A stretch of DNA of 64,000 nucleotides, from positions 62,001-126,000 of the forward strand of contig JAZRDO010000005.1 in assembly GCA_045660325.1 (NCBI GenBank). The letters are read 5' to 3'. Each line of letters opens with the position of its first letter. The first letter of the stretch is position 1. Under the pieces are notes generated by a model. The model saw nothing but the letters and a program-made list of their open reading frames with translations, was not told the DNA's origin and did not search any database. This document shows, in pieces, positions 43,961 through 53,165 of this stretch. This DNA is from SVTX01 sp045660325. Its GTDB lineage: Bacteria > Bacillota > Clostridia > Oscillospirales > CAG-272. A program made the position numbers and the translations under genes.

Positions 43961-46543
43961 TCAACCGACGGTAATTCGGTAATTACCCGAACCAAGGCAT
44001 CTTTCGTAAATTTCATCCCCGGCGGAATCCGTGATCTTACAGTTAGGAATCTTAACTACACACGTTGTATTGGCAGGAACTGAAAGCTTATATCTTCTCT
44101 TATATTCGTTGCCCTTTCTCGCTACCTTGATCTTACCTGCGGCAGTTTCAAACACAACGTCGAAGGCGCGAACGGAATCAATTATCTTGGGCGAGAATTC
44201 AAACTCGGAATAACCGGGCTTAATCGGCTTTATACCTGCAATATGAGAATAGCAAATATTAAGGAATGCTCCGTGCATAGGATGATTGTACGAAGAAACC
44301 GAAAGGTCCTTAGGCATTGCGGAATGCATAGTAAGATCCTCCCAAATGCTCGTTGCTCCGTCATCAAGCATAGTCGCAAAGCTCGGAAAGTCCTTATTAA
44401 ACAGGAACGACATTGCAATATCACCGTATCCGCCGTCAATAAGCGCAGGAACAAGATGCTTATTACCGTAAATTCCCGTATGCATACGGAATTCCTCTTT
44501 TTCAATTCGATCTACAAGCGTGAACAGTATATCTCTATAAAATTCCTTCGGATATATACCAAGATTGAGAGCCGCGCCATCAGTACCGAAATATCCGTAT
44601 GTATGATTTTCATAATCGAAGAAATGACGGTTAAAGGACTCCTTCACCTTTTCGGCGATGTCTTTGTAATAATTGGGATCTCCGAGCCCAAGATCACGAC
44701 AAAGCTCCTCCATGATAATGGCATTTTCATAAAGCTGAAGCGTGCTTGAGTGCTCAACAGGCATTCTTCTCGGGTCATATCTACCAACAGGAGGCTTCCA
44801 GTCGCCAAGACCCTCGCTTATTACGAAATCATCCGATCGATCAAGCTCATGCTGGAACCATTCCTGCATAAGATCAAAGTTATTTCTAACGGCAGAGGTA
44901 ATTCCACAATATTTATAAAGATTATACGGAATAATGATCTGAGCACAGCCCCAAAGAGGTGTCGCATCACCGCAAAGACGCTTACCGGGTGCGATCTGCG
45001 GCCACGTTCCGTAAATCTCCTTCGAGGTTCTGATATCGTCAAGATACTTCTCATACGAGGATGCCGTATCAAAGGTCATAAGCGCATAATCGGAAACAAG
45101 CTGAGCATCACCGAGCCAGCCGCACTTCTCTCTAACAGGACAATCCTCGGGGAAGCCGTGATAATTAGAACGGAAGGTGTTATCCATTACGTCCATAAGA
45201 CGGGTCAAATAATTATTAGACGACGTAAACGAGCTTGTCTTTCGGAAATCGGTTGAAAGCGCCAAGCCCTTAACGATTGAAGGCCACGGTACTGTTCCGT
45301 AACCGTTCGTCAAATCATAGAAGCCCGTAATTTCAACGTATCTGAAGCCGTGATAAGTAAGTCTCGGCGTATATACCTCGCCTTCAATATCACCGCGACA
45401 AATATAAATATCCTGCTGAATACACTGAGTAGCCATACTTCCAACCGAGCGCATATCGAGCGCGCCACCCTCATCGAGCGTTTCCGCATATCTAAACACG
45501 TAAACACATCCGCGGGGAGCGTGAGGAAGATGGAACTCAACGGTACCTGCAATGTTTTCTCCCAAGTCAAAGATCCACGCGCCGTCCTTTGCGCCACTTA
45601 CTGCGCGAACGCTCTTGGTCTCAACCTCGCGTACAACTCTTACAGGCGGGAAAAGTGCAGGCTTCAAATCGCCCTTGGGTGTAGTATCCTCTATAACGTA
45701 ATTCCATCTGTTTTCGCTGCTGTCATACTCTGCAAAATCGGGGATCTCAAGACGGCAGTCGTAAGCCTCGCCCTCATAGAAATTATTGAGAGTTATCGGG
45801 CTGTAAACGTATTTCCAGTCGCGAGTATTTGATGTAATTATCTTCTTTTCTCCGTTCTGGAAGGTTACCTCTACAAATATCTTTGCACAAACGTCTCCGT
45901 AAGAAAGACCGAGGTATCCCCACACGCAGCTCTGAGAATAAAAGCCCTCACCGAGAAGCACCGCAATCGCGTTTCCACCCTCGGAAAGCATCTTAGTCAA
46001 GTCGTATCGTCTGTAATATACTGTCTTTTCATAATTCGTAAAAGGAGGCTCGATAAAATAATCGTCAGTTCTCTTTCCGTTTACGTAATACTCGGCGCAA
46101 CCAAGACCTGAGGCGTACATAACAGCCTTCTTTATCTTGCCTTTAAGTAAAAACTTAGTACGGAGATAGGGTGCCCAGCTTACGATATGATCTGCAGGCT
46201 TGATCCATACAGCATCTCCCCATTCGTCGGGTAGGATCTCAGTGGATGTATTGATAGTACCTATCGTAGTATTACCGTAATGATCCCAAGCGGTAACCTT
46301 GATCTTGATATCAGTCTTAGATGGCAAAACCAATCCGTCAAATGAAATATCATAAGACCTTGTAGACCACACTACTCCCGTATCAAAATAAACGTCGTTA
46401 CCCGTAATGATCTCGATCTTGTACGACGTCTGATACGTTCTGCTTGTATCGGATTTAAGCTTCCAACCAAATCTTAAACCACGTGTCGGAATTATATCGG
46501 GGTCACAAACATTATTAACTGAAATATCGTAAATTTTCAGCAT
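43961..46543 (-). CDS. Alpha-L-rhamnosidase (GH78)
   Basis: The product is 860 residues. The N-terminus holds beta-sandwich domains typical of bacterial rhamnosidases (KYVNGKR-like region YYVNGKRTDDYFIEPPFTNYEKTVYY). An alpha/alpha-barrel follows with the GH78 signature FPEDCPVREKCGWLGDAQ, where the acid residues act in inverting hydrolysis, and GATSIWE. A short beta-sandwich closes the protein. No signal peptide is seen, so it probably acts on imported rhamnosides. I start at MLKIYDISVN, preceded by AAAGGAG. It has its own promoter with an inverted repeat around the -35. Confidence 0.92.
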   Translation of the reverse strand: MLKIYDISVNNVCDPDIIPTRGLRFGWKLKSDTSRTYQTSYKIEIITGNDVYFDTGVVWSTRSYDISFDGLVLPSKTDIKIKVTAWDHYGNTTIGTINTSTEILPDEWGDAVWIKPADHIVSWAPYLRTKFLLKGKIKKAVMYASGLGCAEYYVNGKRTDDYFIEPPFTNYEKTVYYRRYDLTKMLSEGGNAIAVLLGEGFYSQSCVWGYLGLSYGDVCAKIFVEVTFQNGEKKIITSNTRDWKYVYSPITLNNFYEGEAYDCRLEIPDFAEYDSSENRWNYVIEDTTPKGDLKPALFPPVRVVREVETKSVRAVSGAKDGAWIFDLGENIAGTVEFHLPHAPRGCVYVFRYAETLDEGGALDMRSVGSMATQCIQQDIYICRGDIEGEVYTPRLTYHGFRYVEITGFYDLTNGYGTVPWPSIVKGLALSTDFRKTSSFTSSNNYLTRLMDVMDNTFRSNYHGFPEDCPVREKCGWLGDAQLVSDYALMTFDTASSYEKYLDDIRTSKEIYGTWPQIAPGKRLCGDATPLWGCAQIIIPYNLYKYCGITSAVRNNFDLMQEWFQHELDRSDDFVISEGLGDWKPPVGRYDPRRMPVEHSSTLQLYENAIIMEELCRDLGLGDPNYYKDIAEKVKESFNRHFFDYENHTYGYFGTDGAALNLGIYPKEFYRDILFTLVDRIEKEEFRMHTGIYGNKHLVPALIDGGYGDIAMSFLFNKDFPSFATMLDDGATSIWEDLTMHSAMPKDLSVSSYNHPMHGAFLNICYSHIAGIKPIKPGYSEFEFSPKIIDSVRAFDVVFETAAGKIKVARKGNEYKRRYKLSVPANTTCVVKIPNCKITDSAGDEIYERCLGSGNYRITVG

Positions 46544-46591
46544 AATAATTCTCCTTTTCAAATAGCCCTTCGGCCATAGATTTCTACTTAT

Positions 46592-46620
46592 ATTCTAACA
46601 AATAAATCCATATAAGTCAA
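46592..46620 (-). promoter_or_regulatory. Promoter of the rhamnosidase gene
   Basis: TTGACT and TAGAAT on the minus strand with a 17-base spacer about 50 bases upstream. Confidence 0.65.
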
Positions 46621-46632
46621 TGGATTTATTTG
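46599..46632. promoter_or_regulatory. Inverted repeat over the rhamnosidase promoter (possible operator or comEC terminator)
   Basis: CAAATAAATCCA and TGGATTTATTTG form a perfect 12-base-pair inverted repeat around a 10-base centre that holds the -35 element. The right arm also spans the comEC stop codon. It lacks a U-run, so an operator role for a sugar-responsive regulator is as likely as termination. Confidence 0.5.
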
Positions 46633-48935
46633 CTTTTTGTAAAGAAAAGACTTTTATTTTTGGAATTTATCCATATTGGAGTTGCATCTTCAAGATTTGT
46701 TGCATCAAAATATGCGGCTGTATTTTCATCGGGAATGATTATTTCAACCGCTTGATTCCCTTTACCAATAAAATAATATTCCTTAATTTTAGGACCGCGA
46801 GCACCTGCTATAAGATAGTCCGATCCGTTTATGATCTCGGAATACTTATCCGCTTCCTTGCATTCCGTAAATGCGGGAGAAAAATAAGTCATAATATCGT
46901 GATCACACTCAATACTTAGAATGGATATCGGAACGGCAGATCTTTCAATATAGCTTTGATTAAGTGTAACCGTCACGTCCATAGGAGTCTTCAACGCATT
47001 CCCTAAATCAAACATTTTAACCTTAACACCGTTTAACTCCGCGACGTCAAGAATGGATATCATCCTGTAATATGAATCCTCATCCACGGGATTCGGAATC
47101 CATAGCTCTCTTACTATTCGTGATTTAAATACCCTTGAAAGCGTTGAAATATGTGCAGTGTGAAAATCAGTAAGCATTATTACGTCTATATCGTCATCCC
47201 GACTCTCATCAACCGCCCACAAAGCGAGAGAATACGCGTTCCTGCTTCCGTTAGACAAATCGCAAATTACCGTATCTCCGTTATTAGTAATTACTATCAT
47301 ATCGCTGTTGGAGGATGTATTAAGATAAGTTGCGGTTACCTTGTCAGCATTAACAGCATTCACTATGTTTACGGTTAATACAAAAGCAAAAATAATCGGA
47401 ACGTATGACAGTAAAACTAAATATTTTCTTTTAAAGTTGAATATCAGAGTTACCAATAATACGATTGCAAATGCTATCGCAAAATAAATGAGAAAATCGT
47501 AATCAAGCGAAAACATAACGTTTTCCTTGTGTGAAATATCGGAGCAAAATTCAAGTGAAAATCCGGCAACCGCTTTTATAAGTCTTATTAAAAGAGCCGA
47601 AGCCTGAGGAAGCATATATACAAACGGCAAGGAAAGTGAAAATACAATGATGCATGTCATCGGAATTGATAAAACTGCGGAGGAAAGTAATGAATAAATG
47701 GAATATTCCTTAGTGAAGACACATATTACAAGAACGAGACCAAGCATAGCACATATAGACGTAGTGAAAAGTCCGATAATATATGACAAACACCTTTTAA
47801 AAATACGCCTTATCTTATTCTTTGAATCAATTTTCTCAAGTAATTCTTCAAAGATCGGAATAAAAACCAAAATTCCAAACGTGGCGGAAAATGACATCCA
47901 AAATCCTATATCCAAAGCCGTCACGGGAGAGCTTATCAGCATTATGGCACCCGCAAAGGATAAATTTGTAAGCGGGTCCGTTTCATACGAAAGTAGCATC
48001 GCAATATACACGTATAATAGCATAATTACTGATCTTGTCGCAGAAATCGAAAAGCCCGTCAAAGAAAGATAAAACATAGACGTCATAATTAGAATTAGCG
48101 CCCTGATTTTCTTTGGAACGTACAGCTTCTTCAGCGCAAAGGCAATAGTTCCCATTATTATGGACATATGTAATCCGCTAAGCGCCAAGAAATGCGAAGC
48201 GCCGCTTCGTCGGAAATCTCTGACGGTTGTGTCCGAAAGCTCGGACTTGTTGCCAAGCAATAGCGCAGAAGCAAGATTTCCCTCCTCGCCGCCGATCGCA
48301 TCTCGAAGCCTATAGGACAATTTAAAATTAAGCTTGCTCAACATAACGCGAAGATTTTTAACGTCGGTATCTATTATCTCATAAAATTCCTCGCCTGCGG
48401 ACTCAAAGGATAAATAATAGCCACCTGAAAGCTTGTCCTGCTTTTGAGCATATCCGTTCAAATTACTTTCAAAGTCAGCTGCAAGCACCTTTGCCTTTAT
48501 TCTATTGCCAGGGCGAGCATCCGAAGTATAGGAGCATTGAAGCATAGCAATATAATTCTTCTTTTCTCCATTTACTTTCTCGACCTTAATTGTATATCCG
48601 GAAAGATTGCTGCTATTGTACTGCTCGTCAAGGATTACTCCCTCAATCAAAACCTCACGCCCAATGATCTCGCGTGCATTTGCATACTTTACATCAAGAT
48701 GAATATAAGATGATATGCAGGAGAATACGATTGAAAAGCAAAACATAACGGCAATAATAGCTTTGCCCCAGCTTTTTCTTTTAAAAAAGTAAAACAACAA
48801 TGCCAAAATAGCCGAAATTACAAAGATTATTGCAATAATAATCTTAATTATCGGTAAAATAAAAATGGAGACAGTTGAAAATAAAATAGATAAAATACAG
48901 GCAACAAAGAAATATCTTGACCTAAAAATTTCCAT
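46626..48935 (-). CDS. comEC: ComEC/Rec2-family DNA uptake channel protein
   Basis: The product is 769 residues with an N-terminal membrane segment pair, a soluble DUF4131-like domain (ANAREIIGREVLIEGVI), and a long competence domain with the motif FRRSGASHFLALSGLHMSIIMG and about ten membrane helices. The last 250 residues resemble the metallo-beta-lactamase-like domain of ComEC, but the metal motif (usually SHxDxDHxGG) reads TDFHTAHIST, so hydrolysis is doubtful. ComEC carries single-stranded DNA across the membrane in transformation. I start at MEIFRSRYF, preceded by AAAGGAGG. No other com gene is in the window. Confidence 0.88.
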   Translation of the reverse strand: MEIFRSRYFFVACILSILFSTVSIFILPIIKIIIAIIFVISAILALLFYFFKRKSWGKAIIAVMFCFSIVFSCISSYIHLDVKYANAREIIGREVLIEGVILDEQYNSSNLSGYTIKVEKVNGEKKNYIAMLQCSYTSDARPGNRIKAKVLAADFESNLNGYAQKQDKLSGGYYLSFESAGEEFYEIIDTDVKNLRVMLSKLNFKLSYRLRDAIGGEEGNLASALLLGNKSELSDTTVRDFRRSGASHFLALSGLHMSIIMGTIAFALKKLYVPKKIRALILIMTSMFYLSLTGFSISATRSVIMLLYVYIAMLLSYETDPLTNLSFAGAIMLISSPVTALDIGFWMSFSATFGILVFIPIFEELLEKIDSKNKIRRIFKRCLSYIIGLFTTSICAMLGLVLVICVFTKEYSIYSLLSSAVLSIPMTCIIVFSLSLPFVYMLPQASALLIRLIKAVAGFSLEFCSDISHKENVMFSLDYDFLIYFAIAFAIVLLVTLIFNFKRKYLVLLSYVPIIFAFVLTVNIVNAVNADKVTATYLNTSSNSDMIVITNNGDTVICDLSNGSRNAYSLALWAVDESRDDDIDVIMLTDFHTAHISTLSRVFKSRIVRELWIPNPVDEDSYYRMISILDVAELNGVKVKMFDLGNALKTPMDVTVTLNQSYIERSAVPISILSIECDHDIMTYFSPAFTECKEADKYSEIINGSDYLIAGARGPKIKEYYFIGKGNQAVEIIIPDENTAAYFDATNLEDATPIWINSKNKSLFFTKSK

Positions 48936-49013
48936 TTCAACTCCTCCTTTCGGCAAAAAATGTATAAATTGGTCGCAAAAATTCAATTATTTAAAAATTT
49001 TTCGTAAATTTAC

Positions 49014-49042
49014 TTGACAAAAACGGATTTACCATATATAAT
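49014..49042 (+). promoter_or_regulatory. Promoter of the acyl carrier protein gene
   Basis: Perfect TTGACA and TATAAT with a 17-base spacer about 70 bases before the gene. Confidence 0.87.
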
Positions 49043-49112
49043 GGTCGTTGGGTTGTGAAAACACAACGACTGACTGTTTTGAAATATTAAAATTTGAAAG
49101 GAATTTAGTAAT

Positions 49113-49337
49113 ATGTTTGAAAAGGTTAGAGATATCCTCGTTGAGGAATTGCAGATTGATGCTGACGAAATCACTCTTGAGGCTGAGCTCTCCGCTGACC
49201 TCGGTATCAACTCCATTGAGCTTGCAAATCTCGTTCTCATTTGCGAAGAACAGTTCGATTTAATGATCGAAGACGAAGACCTCACAAAGTTCATTACTGT
49301 TGGAGATGTTGTTGAATATCTCGAAAAGAACTGCTAA
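49113..49337 (+). CDS. Acyl carrier protein
   Basis: The product is 74 residues, acidic and helical. The phosphopantetheine-bearing serine is S34 in LGINSIELANL. The usual D-S-L is N-S-I here, a known variation but unlike the main fatty-acid AcpP. It has its own strong promoter and terminator and stands away from any fab gene, so it may serve a special pathway or be the housekeeping carrier; the sequence does not settle this. AAAGGAATT precedes the ATG. Confidence 0.87.
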   Translation: MFEKVRDILVEELQIDADEITLEAELSADLGINSIELANLVLICEEQFDLMIEDEDLTKFITVGDVVEYLEKNC

Positions 49338-49359
49338 TTTTCAAGGTTACATAATTTTT

Positions 49360-49386
49360 AAAACTCCGCTTTCGCGGAGTTTTTTA
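49360..49386. terminator. Terminator after the acyl carrier protein gene
   Basis: A stem AAAACTCCGC/GCGGAGTTTT with a 4-base loop and T-run; also positioned to end ispE transcripts. Confidence 0.88.
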
Positions 49387-50238
49387 TTTTTCTTCAATTC
49401 CCTGCTTTACCGTTTTACAGGCGAATGCGGAGATTCCATTATATGTAAGCTCATCAGCAGCTGAATTCGCCTTTTCACTGCTATCAAATATTCCAACTAT
49501 CGCAGGCCCACTACCACTCATAAATGACGTGAGAGCACCTAAGGATATCATTTCCGCCTTCAGATTTTTCGCCTGTTCTCTTCGAGGAAGAATAACCTGC
49601 TCGAAAACGTTATAAATATTATTAGTGGAAAAGCTCTCAAAATCAAGGTCTGTTACTTTATGAGCTTTAAAATTATCGTATCTTTCATCAAGCATAGCGT
49701 AAGCTGAGGGGGTTGAAACTCCCTCGCCCGATACTGCAATTACGAGATTCAACTCGGGTAAAGACGTTACGTCCTCAATAATATCCCCGATTCCCGTGAT
49801 TTTCTTTGTACCTCCGACAAGACAAAACGGCACGTCCGCGCCTATCCTTGCGGCAATTCCGAATATTTCTTTATCAGACTTATCTACAACCCCAAGCTTG
49901 CAAAGTCCGTATATCACCGCCGCGGCATCAGCGCTTCCACCCGCAAGCCCCGCGGGAGACGGTATTCTCTTTTGTATTTCAATCCTTATATGCCCCGAAT
50001 CAACCAAGCGGTCAGCCGCCTTGTATGCAATATTTCTTTCATCATCGGGAATACGCGGATCGTCTGTTTTTATCTCTATTTTCTTTTGAACCGAGGGCTC
50101 GTAAAAAATAGTAACGTTATCGTGCAGGTCTACGCTTTGCATAAGACTTACTATGTTATGATATCCGTCATCACGCTTTGATTCCACGTCAAGAAACAAA
50201 TTTATCTTTGCATTAGCGACAAGCTCTATATATTTCAC
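49384..50238 (-). CDS. ispE: 4-diphosphocytidyl-2-C-methyl-D-erythritol kinase
   Basis: The product is 284 residues, a GHMP kinase of the MEP isoprenoid pathway. The N-terminal ANAKINLFLDV motif, the ATP loop PSPAGLAGGSADAAA and the third motif FMSGSGPAIVGIF are present. I choose a GTG start (VKYIELVANAKINL) because AGGAGG lies just before it; an ATG 15 codons upstream has no ribosome site and would extend the N-terminus past the family norm. It is a single-gene unit. Confidence 0.94.
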   Translation of the reverse strand: MKYIELVANAKINLFLDVESKRDDGYHNIVSLMQSVDLHDNVTIFYEPSVQKKIEIKTDDPRIPDDERNIAYKAADRLVDSGHIRIEIQKRIPSPAGLAGGSADAAAVIYGLCKLGVVDKSDKEIFGIAARIGADVPFCLVGGTKKITGIGDIIEDVTSLPELNLVIAVSGEGVSTPSAYAMLDERYDNFKAHKVTDLDFESFSTNNIYNVFEQVILPRREQAKNLKAEMISLGALTSFMSGSGPAIVGIFDSSEKANSAADELTYNGISAFACKTVKQGIEEK

Positions 50239-50271
50239 GGTTCCCTCCTGATTAGCGATGTATTTACAATT

Positions 50272-50300
50272 ATTATACAACATTTTTCTACAAAAATAAA
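50272..50300 (-). promoter_or_regulatory. Possible promoter of ispE
   Basis: TTTATT and TATAAT on the minus strand with a 17-base spacer; the -35 is weak. Confidence 0.4.
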
Positions 50301-50359
50301 TGAATTATATTTAAATTTTCTTTGCTTTTTTAATATTTTTTTCAATACTCTAAAAACTC

Positions 50360-50388
50360 TTGACTTAATTATGAAATAAGTATATAAT
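50360..50388 (+). promoter_or_regulatory. Promoter of the AI-2E permease gene
   Basis: TTGACT and TATAAT with a 17-base spacer about 65 bases before the gene. Confidence 0.75.
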
Positions 50389-50452
50389 ATAATATAGACT
50401 ATAATGCGTTAATTGTACCCGTATCAGCTTTTATAAAGGAGATATTTCTCAT

Positions 50453-51868
50453 ATGCTTAATAAAAACAAAGGAAAGGGACAAAATAATGCCGCAATGTGG
50501 ATAGCACTGCCTATTGTTGCAATTGTTTTCGTTCTTCTATACATAATAGTAAATCTAACCAATATTACCTCGGTCGTAGAAAAAATCAATTCTATTCTTT
50601 CCCCAATATTTATTGGCTTTATCCTTGCATATCTATTAAATCCCATTTTTAATTTTTTTGAAAACAAGATATTTTGCTGGAAAAAGGACACGTTGTTCAA
50701 AAGACGTATTTGCAGATTGCTCTCCCTTATTTGTACTCTTATAGTACTCGCTGCAATAATTGCCCTTTTGATTCTTCTTATCGTTCCTCAGCTGATTGAT
50801 TCAATTGTGGAAATTTTCAATAACCACGAGCATTATATCAATTCTCTGGTTACGTTTACAAATGACATCATAAATTCCGTGGCGGGCAAATTCGCTCCCG
50901 AAGCAACCGTGCCTAATCTCTCATATAACGATATTCACAATGCGCTTCATAATTTCCTTAGCTCTAACAACGGAGAAGATAATGCGTTCATTGACTTTTT
51001 AAATAAGTATTCGCAAGAGATCACCACAATAGGAACGGACCTTCTTGTAAATTTGTTCTCTGTCCTCGCTGATTTTATAGTCGGTCTTTTCGTAGCGGTC
51101 TACCTCCTCACCTCAAAGGAGCTCCGCGTGGCCCAGATACAAAAGGCGAGAAAAGCGCTCTTCTCAAAAGAAAGCAATAAATTTATATCCGAGGTAATTT
51201 ACGTCGCAAAAACCAGCTTCGCAGGTTACATAAGAGGAAAGATTTTAAGCTCTCTTATGGTCGGTATTATTACATATATAGGTCTTTTGATATTCGATAT
51301 TTCCGACTATAAGCTTCTTATTGCAACAATTATTTGCATAACGGATATCATTCCGATATTCGGTCCGTTCATTGGTGCTATACCCTCCGGCATCATCGTG
51401 CTTATGTGCGATCCTTCAAAGCTTTTGCCCTTTATATTGATGATACTTATTATACAGCAAATTGAAGGTAACATCATCAGCCCCAAGATCCTCGGCGAGT
51501 CAACAAACATCAGCTCTCTTGCGGTAATCATTGCAATTACGGTTATGGGCGGCTTGTTCGGAATCGGAGGTATGGTGCTCGGTGTTCCTGTATTTGCGAC
51601 AGTCATCATTATCGTCAAGATATACCTTGAAAAAAGGCTTAATGAAAAGAATCTTCCTACGGAGACCGAGGATTATATGGGCGTGAACTCCATGTCCGAC
51701 ACCGATATAATTCTTCACAAGCCCGAGGGCACGTGGATCAACAAAATCAAGCGCTCCTTCAAGCGCCACCGCGACAAAAAGAACAGTGAATCAGACGATC
51801 AAACAACGGAAGAAACTGCCGATAACGTTGACGACTCTGATATCTCTGACGATAATACGGAAGCATAA
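50453..51868 (+). CDS. AI-2E family transporter (PerM/YtvI type)
   Basis: The product is 471 residues with about eight membrane segments. The family block GNIISPKILGESTNISSLAVIIAITVMGGLFGIGGMVLGVPVF is near residue 345. Members include sodium/proton antiporters and the TqsA exporter; the cargo of this one is unknown. The last 90 residues are a charged, Asp/Ser/Glu-rich cytoplasmic tail (for example DDQTTEETADNVDD), longer than usual. AAAGGAG precedes the ATG. It is followed three bases later by the prephenate-dehydratase-like gene. Confidence 0.88.
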   Translation: MLNKNKGKGQNNAAMWIALPIVAIVFVLLYIIVNLTNITSVVEKINSILSPIFIGFILAYLLNPIFNFFENKIFCWKKDTLFKRRICRLLSLICTLIVLAAIIALLILLIVPQLIDSIVEIFNNHEHYINSLVTFTNDIINSVAGKFAPEATVPNLSYNDIHNALHNFLSSNNGEDNAFIDFLNKYSQEITTIGTDLLVNLFSVLADFIVGLFVAVYLLTSKELRVAQIQKARKALFSKESNKFISEVIYVAKTSFAGYIRGKILSSLMVGIITYIGLLIFDISDYKLLIATIICITDIIPIFGPFIGAIPSGIIVLMCDPSKLLPFILMILIIQQIEGNIISPKILGESTNISSLAVIIAITVMGGLFGIGGMVLGVPVFATVIIIVKIYLEKRLNEKNLPTETEDYMGVNSMSDTDIILHKPEGTWINKIKRSFKRHRDKKNSESDDQTTEETADNVDDSDISDDNTEA

Positions 51869-51871
51869 ACC

Positions 51872-52843
51872 ATGGGACTTATATTTTATAACATCCCCGA
51901 GCTTATAGGAAGTAATACCGAGGTTTCGCTTCGCAATCTTTCAGAGCTTGAGGAGAGACTGAACCTTATTATTGAAGAAAGACTCGCACATATCGACGAG
52001 CTATCTCACGCAATAACTCAGGACGGAGAGGAAATCGATATAATTAAAAGTATTATTCTTTCCTTGAAGCCCGAAAGCTTTTGCGACAGTAACAAAATTA
52101 TCGATAAAAACGTAAAAAGCATCAACAGTATCTACTCTGCTCTTTCCCTTCGTGAACGACTCTTGATTTGCGAGAGTATTCTTTGCTCGTATGCAAGTGG
52201 CGAGAAGATCAACTACGAAATGTTTCTTGATTTTCCCAAGCGCATAATTGACCCTAAATCCAAGGATAGAATTGCATATCTCAAGAGCACATACAACGAT
52301 GCCGCTTATCTTGAATTTGCAAATCTTCTGTCATCCCCCTGCGCTGCCTATTACGATAGCATAGCAAACGTGTGTGAGAGCGTATATAACGATACCTGCG
52401 AGTATTGTATACTCCCTCTTGAAACCTCGACCGACGGAAAGCTATCAAGCTTCTACGACCTTATTCTTAAATATGGCTTTACTATATGCGCGGTGTATGA
52501 TCTGCATCACGCGGATTCAAACAAGCATACAAGATACGGTCTTATTTCCAAGGGAAATACAATTCACACTACTCCTCTTAAAACAAAATCTAAAATAAAG
52601 TTTATTGAATTTGTCTTTGAGCACGATTCCTATCCTTCGTTGACCGACGTTTTATCGGCATCGGAGTTCTGCTCTATGCGACTCAGACGAATCGATACTT
52701 TAAGTATTCTTCAAAACAAGAACAAAACACCGCTTATCTGCCCGATATTCAGAGTCGATACAGCCGATCTCAATACGTTTTTGACGTTTATGACGATTGA
52801 CTGCCCGACACTTAAAATACTCGGAATATATACACAGATCTAA
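51872..52843 (+). CDS. Prephenate-dehydratase/ACT-like protein, reduced
   Basis: The product is 323 residues. Residues 20-110 are helical (LSELEERLNLIIEERLAHIDEL) and may derive from a chorismate-mutase-like or linker region. Residues 134-227 resemble the first lobe of prephenate dehydratase: an AAYLEFA helix, EYCILPLETSTDGKLSSFYDLILKY (family DYGVLPIENSxxG), then at once HTRYGLIS (family TRF). The second lobe that lies between these in the enzyme is missing. Residues 240-323 look like an ACT domain (RRIDTLSIL, FRVD, PTLKILGIY). A full dehydratase is thus unlikely; an amino acid-sensing role is possible. There is no strong ribosome site; coupling to the upstream permease gene is likely. Confidence 0.6.
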   Translation: MGLIFYNIPELIGSNTEVSLRNLSELEERLNLIIEERLAHIDELSHAITQDGEEIDIIKSIILSLKPESFCDSNKIIDKNVKSINSIYSALSLRERLLICESILCSYASGEKINYEMFLDFPKRIIDPKSKDRIAYLKSTYNDAAYLEFANLLSSPCAAYYDSIANVCESVYNDTCEYCILPLETSTDGKLSSFYDLILKYGFTICAVYDLHHADSNKHTRYGLISKGNTIHTTPLKTKSKIKFIEFVFEHDSYPSLTDVLSASEFCSMRLRRIDTLSILQNKNKTPLICPIFRVDTADLNTFLTFMTIDCPTLKILGIYTQI

Positions 52844-52876
52844 AAATATTATATAATAGAAAAGGAATTTTTTGAA

Positions 52877-53134
52877 ATGGACAACTACAGCTACAACACA
52901 AAGGGCGTTTGCTCAAGAAAAATTGAATTCACAGTTGAAGACGGCATCATTACCGACGCATCCTTCACAGGCGGCTGCAACGGCAATACTCAGGGAGTTG
53001 CTGCTCTTGTTAAGGGTATGACTGTTGAAGAAGCTATCAAGAGAATGGAAGGCATCAAGTGCGGCCCCCGCCCCACATCCTGCCCCGATCAGTTCGCACA
53101 GGCGCTCAAGGAATATCTCGCAAGCAAGAACTAA
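52877..53134 (+). CDS. TSCPD domain protein (TIGR03905 type)
   Basis: The product is 85 residues. It carries the TSCPD motif itself (PRPTSCPDQFA) and the GGCNGNTQGVAALVKGM block with conserved cysteines. The domain also occurs near the C-terminus of some ribonucleotide reductases. Its function is unknown, but it is widespread in anaerobic Firmicutes. AAAAGGAA precedes the ATG. It sits 31 bases before the phosphoglucomutase-type gene on the same strand. Confidence 0.9.
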   Translation: MDNYSYNTKGVCSRKIEFTVEDGIITDASFTGGCNGNTQGVAALVKGMTVEEAIKRMEGIKCGPRPTSCPDQFAQALKEYLASKN

Positions 53135-53165
53135 TATCACCTAAATAGAAAGGCAAGGCTAATAT

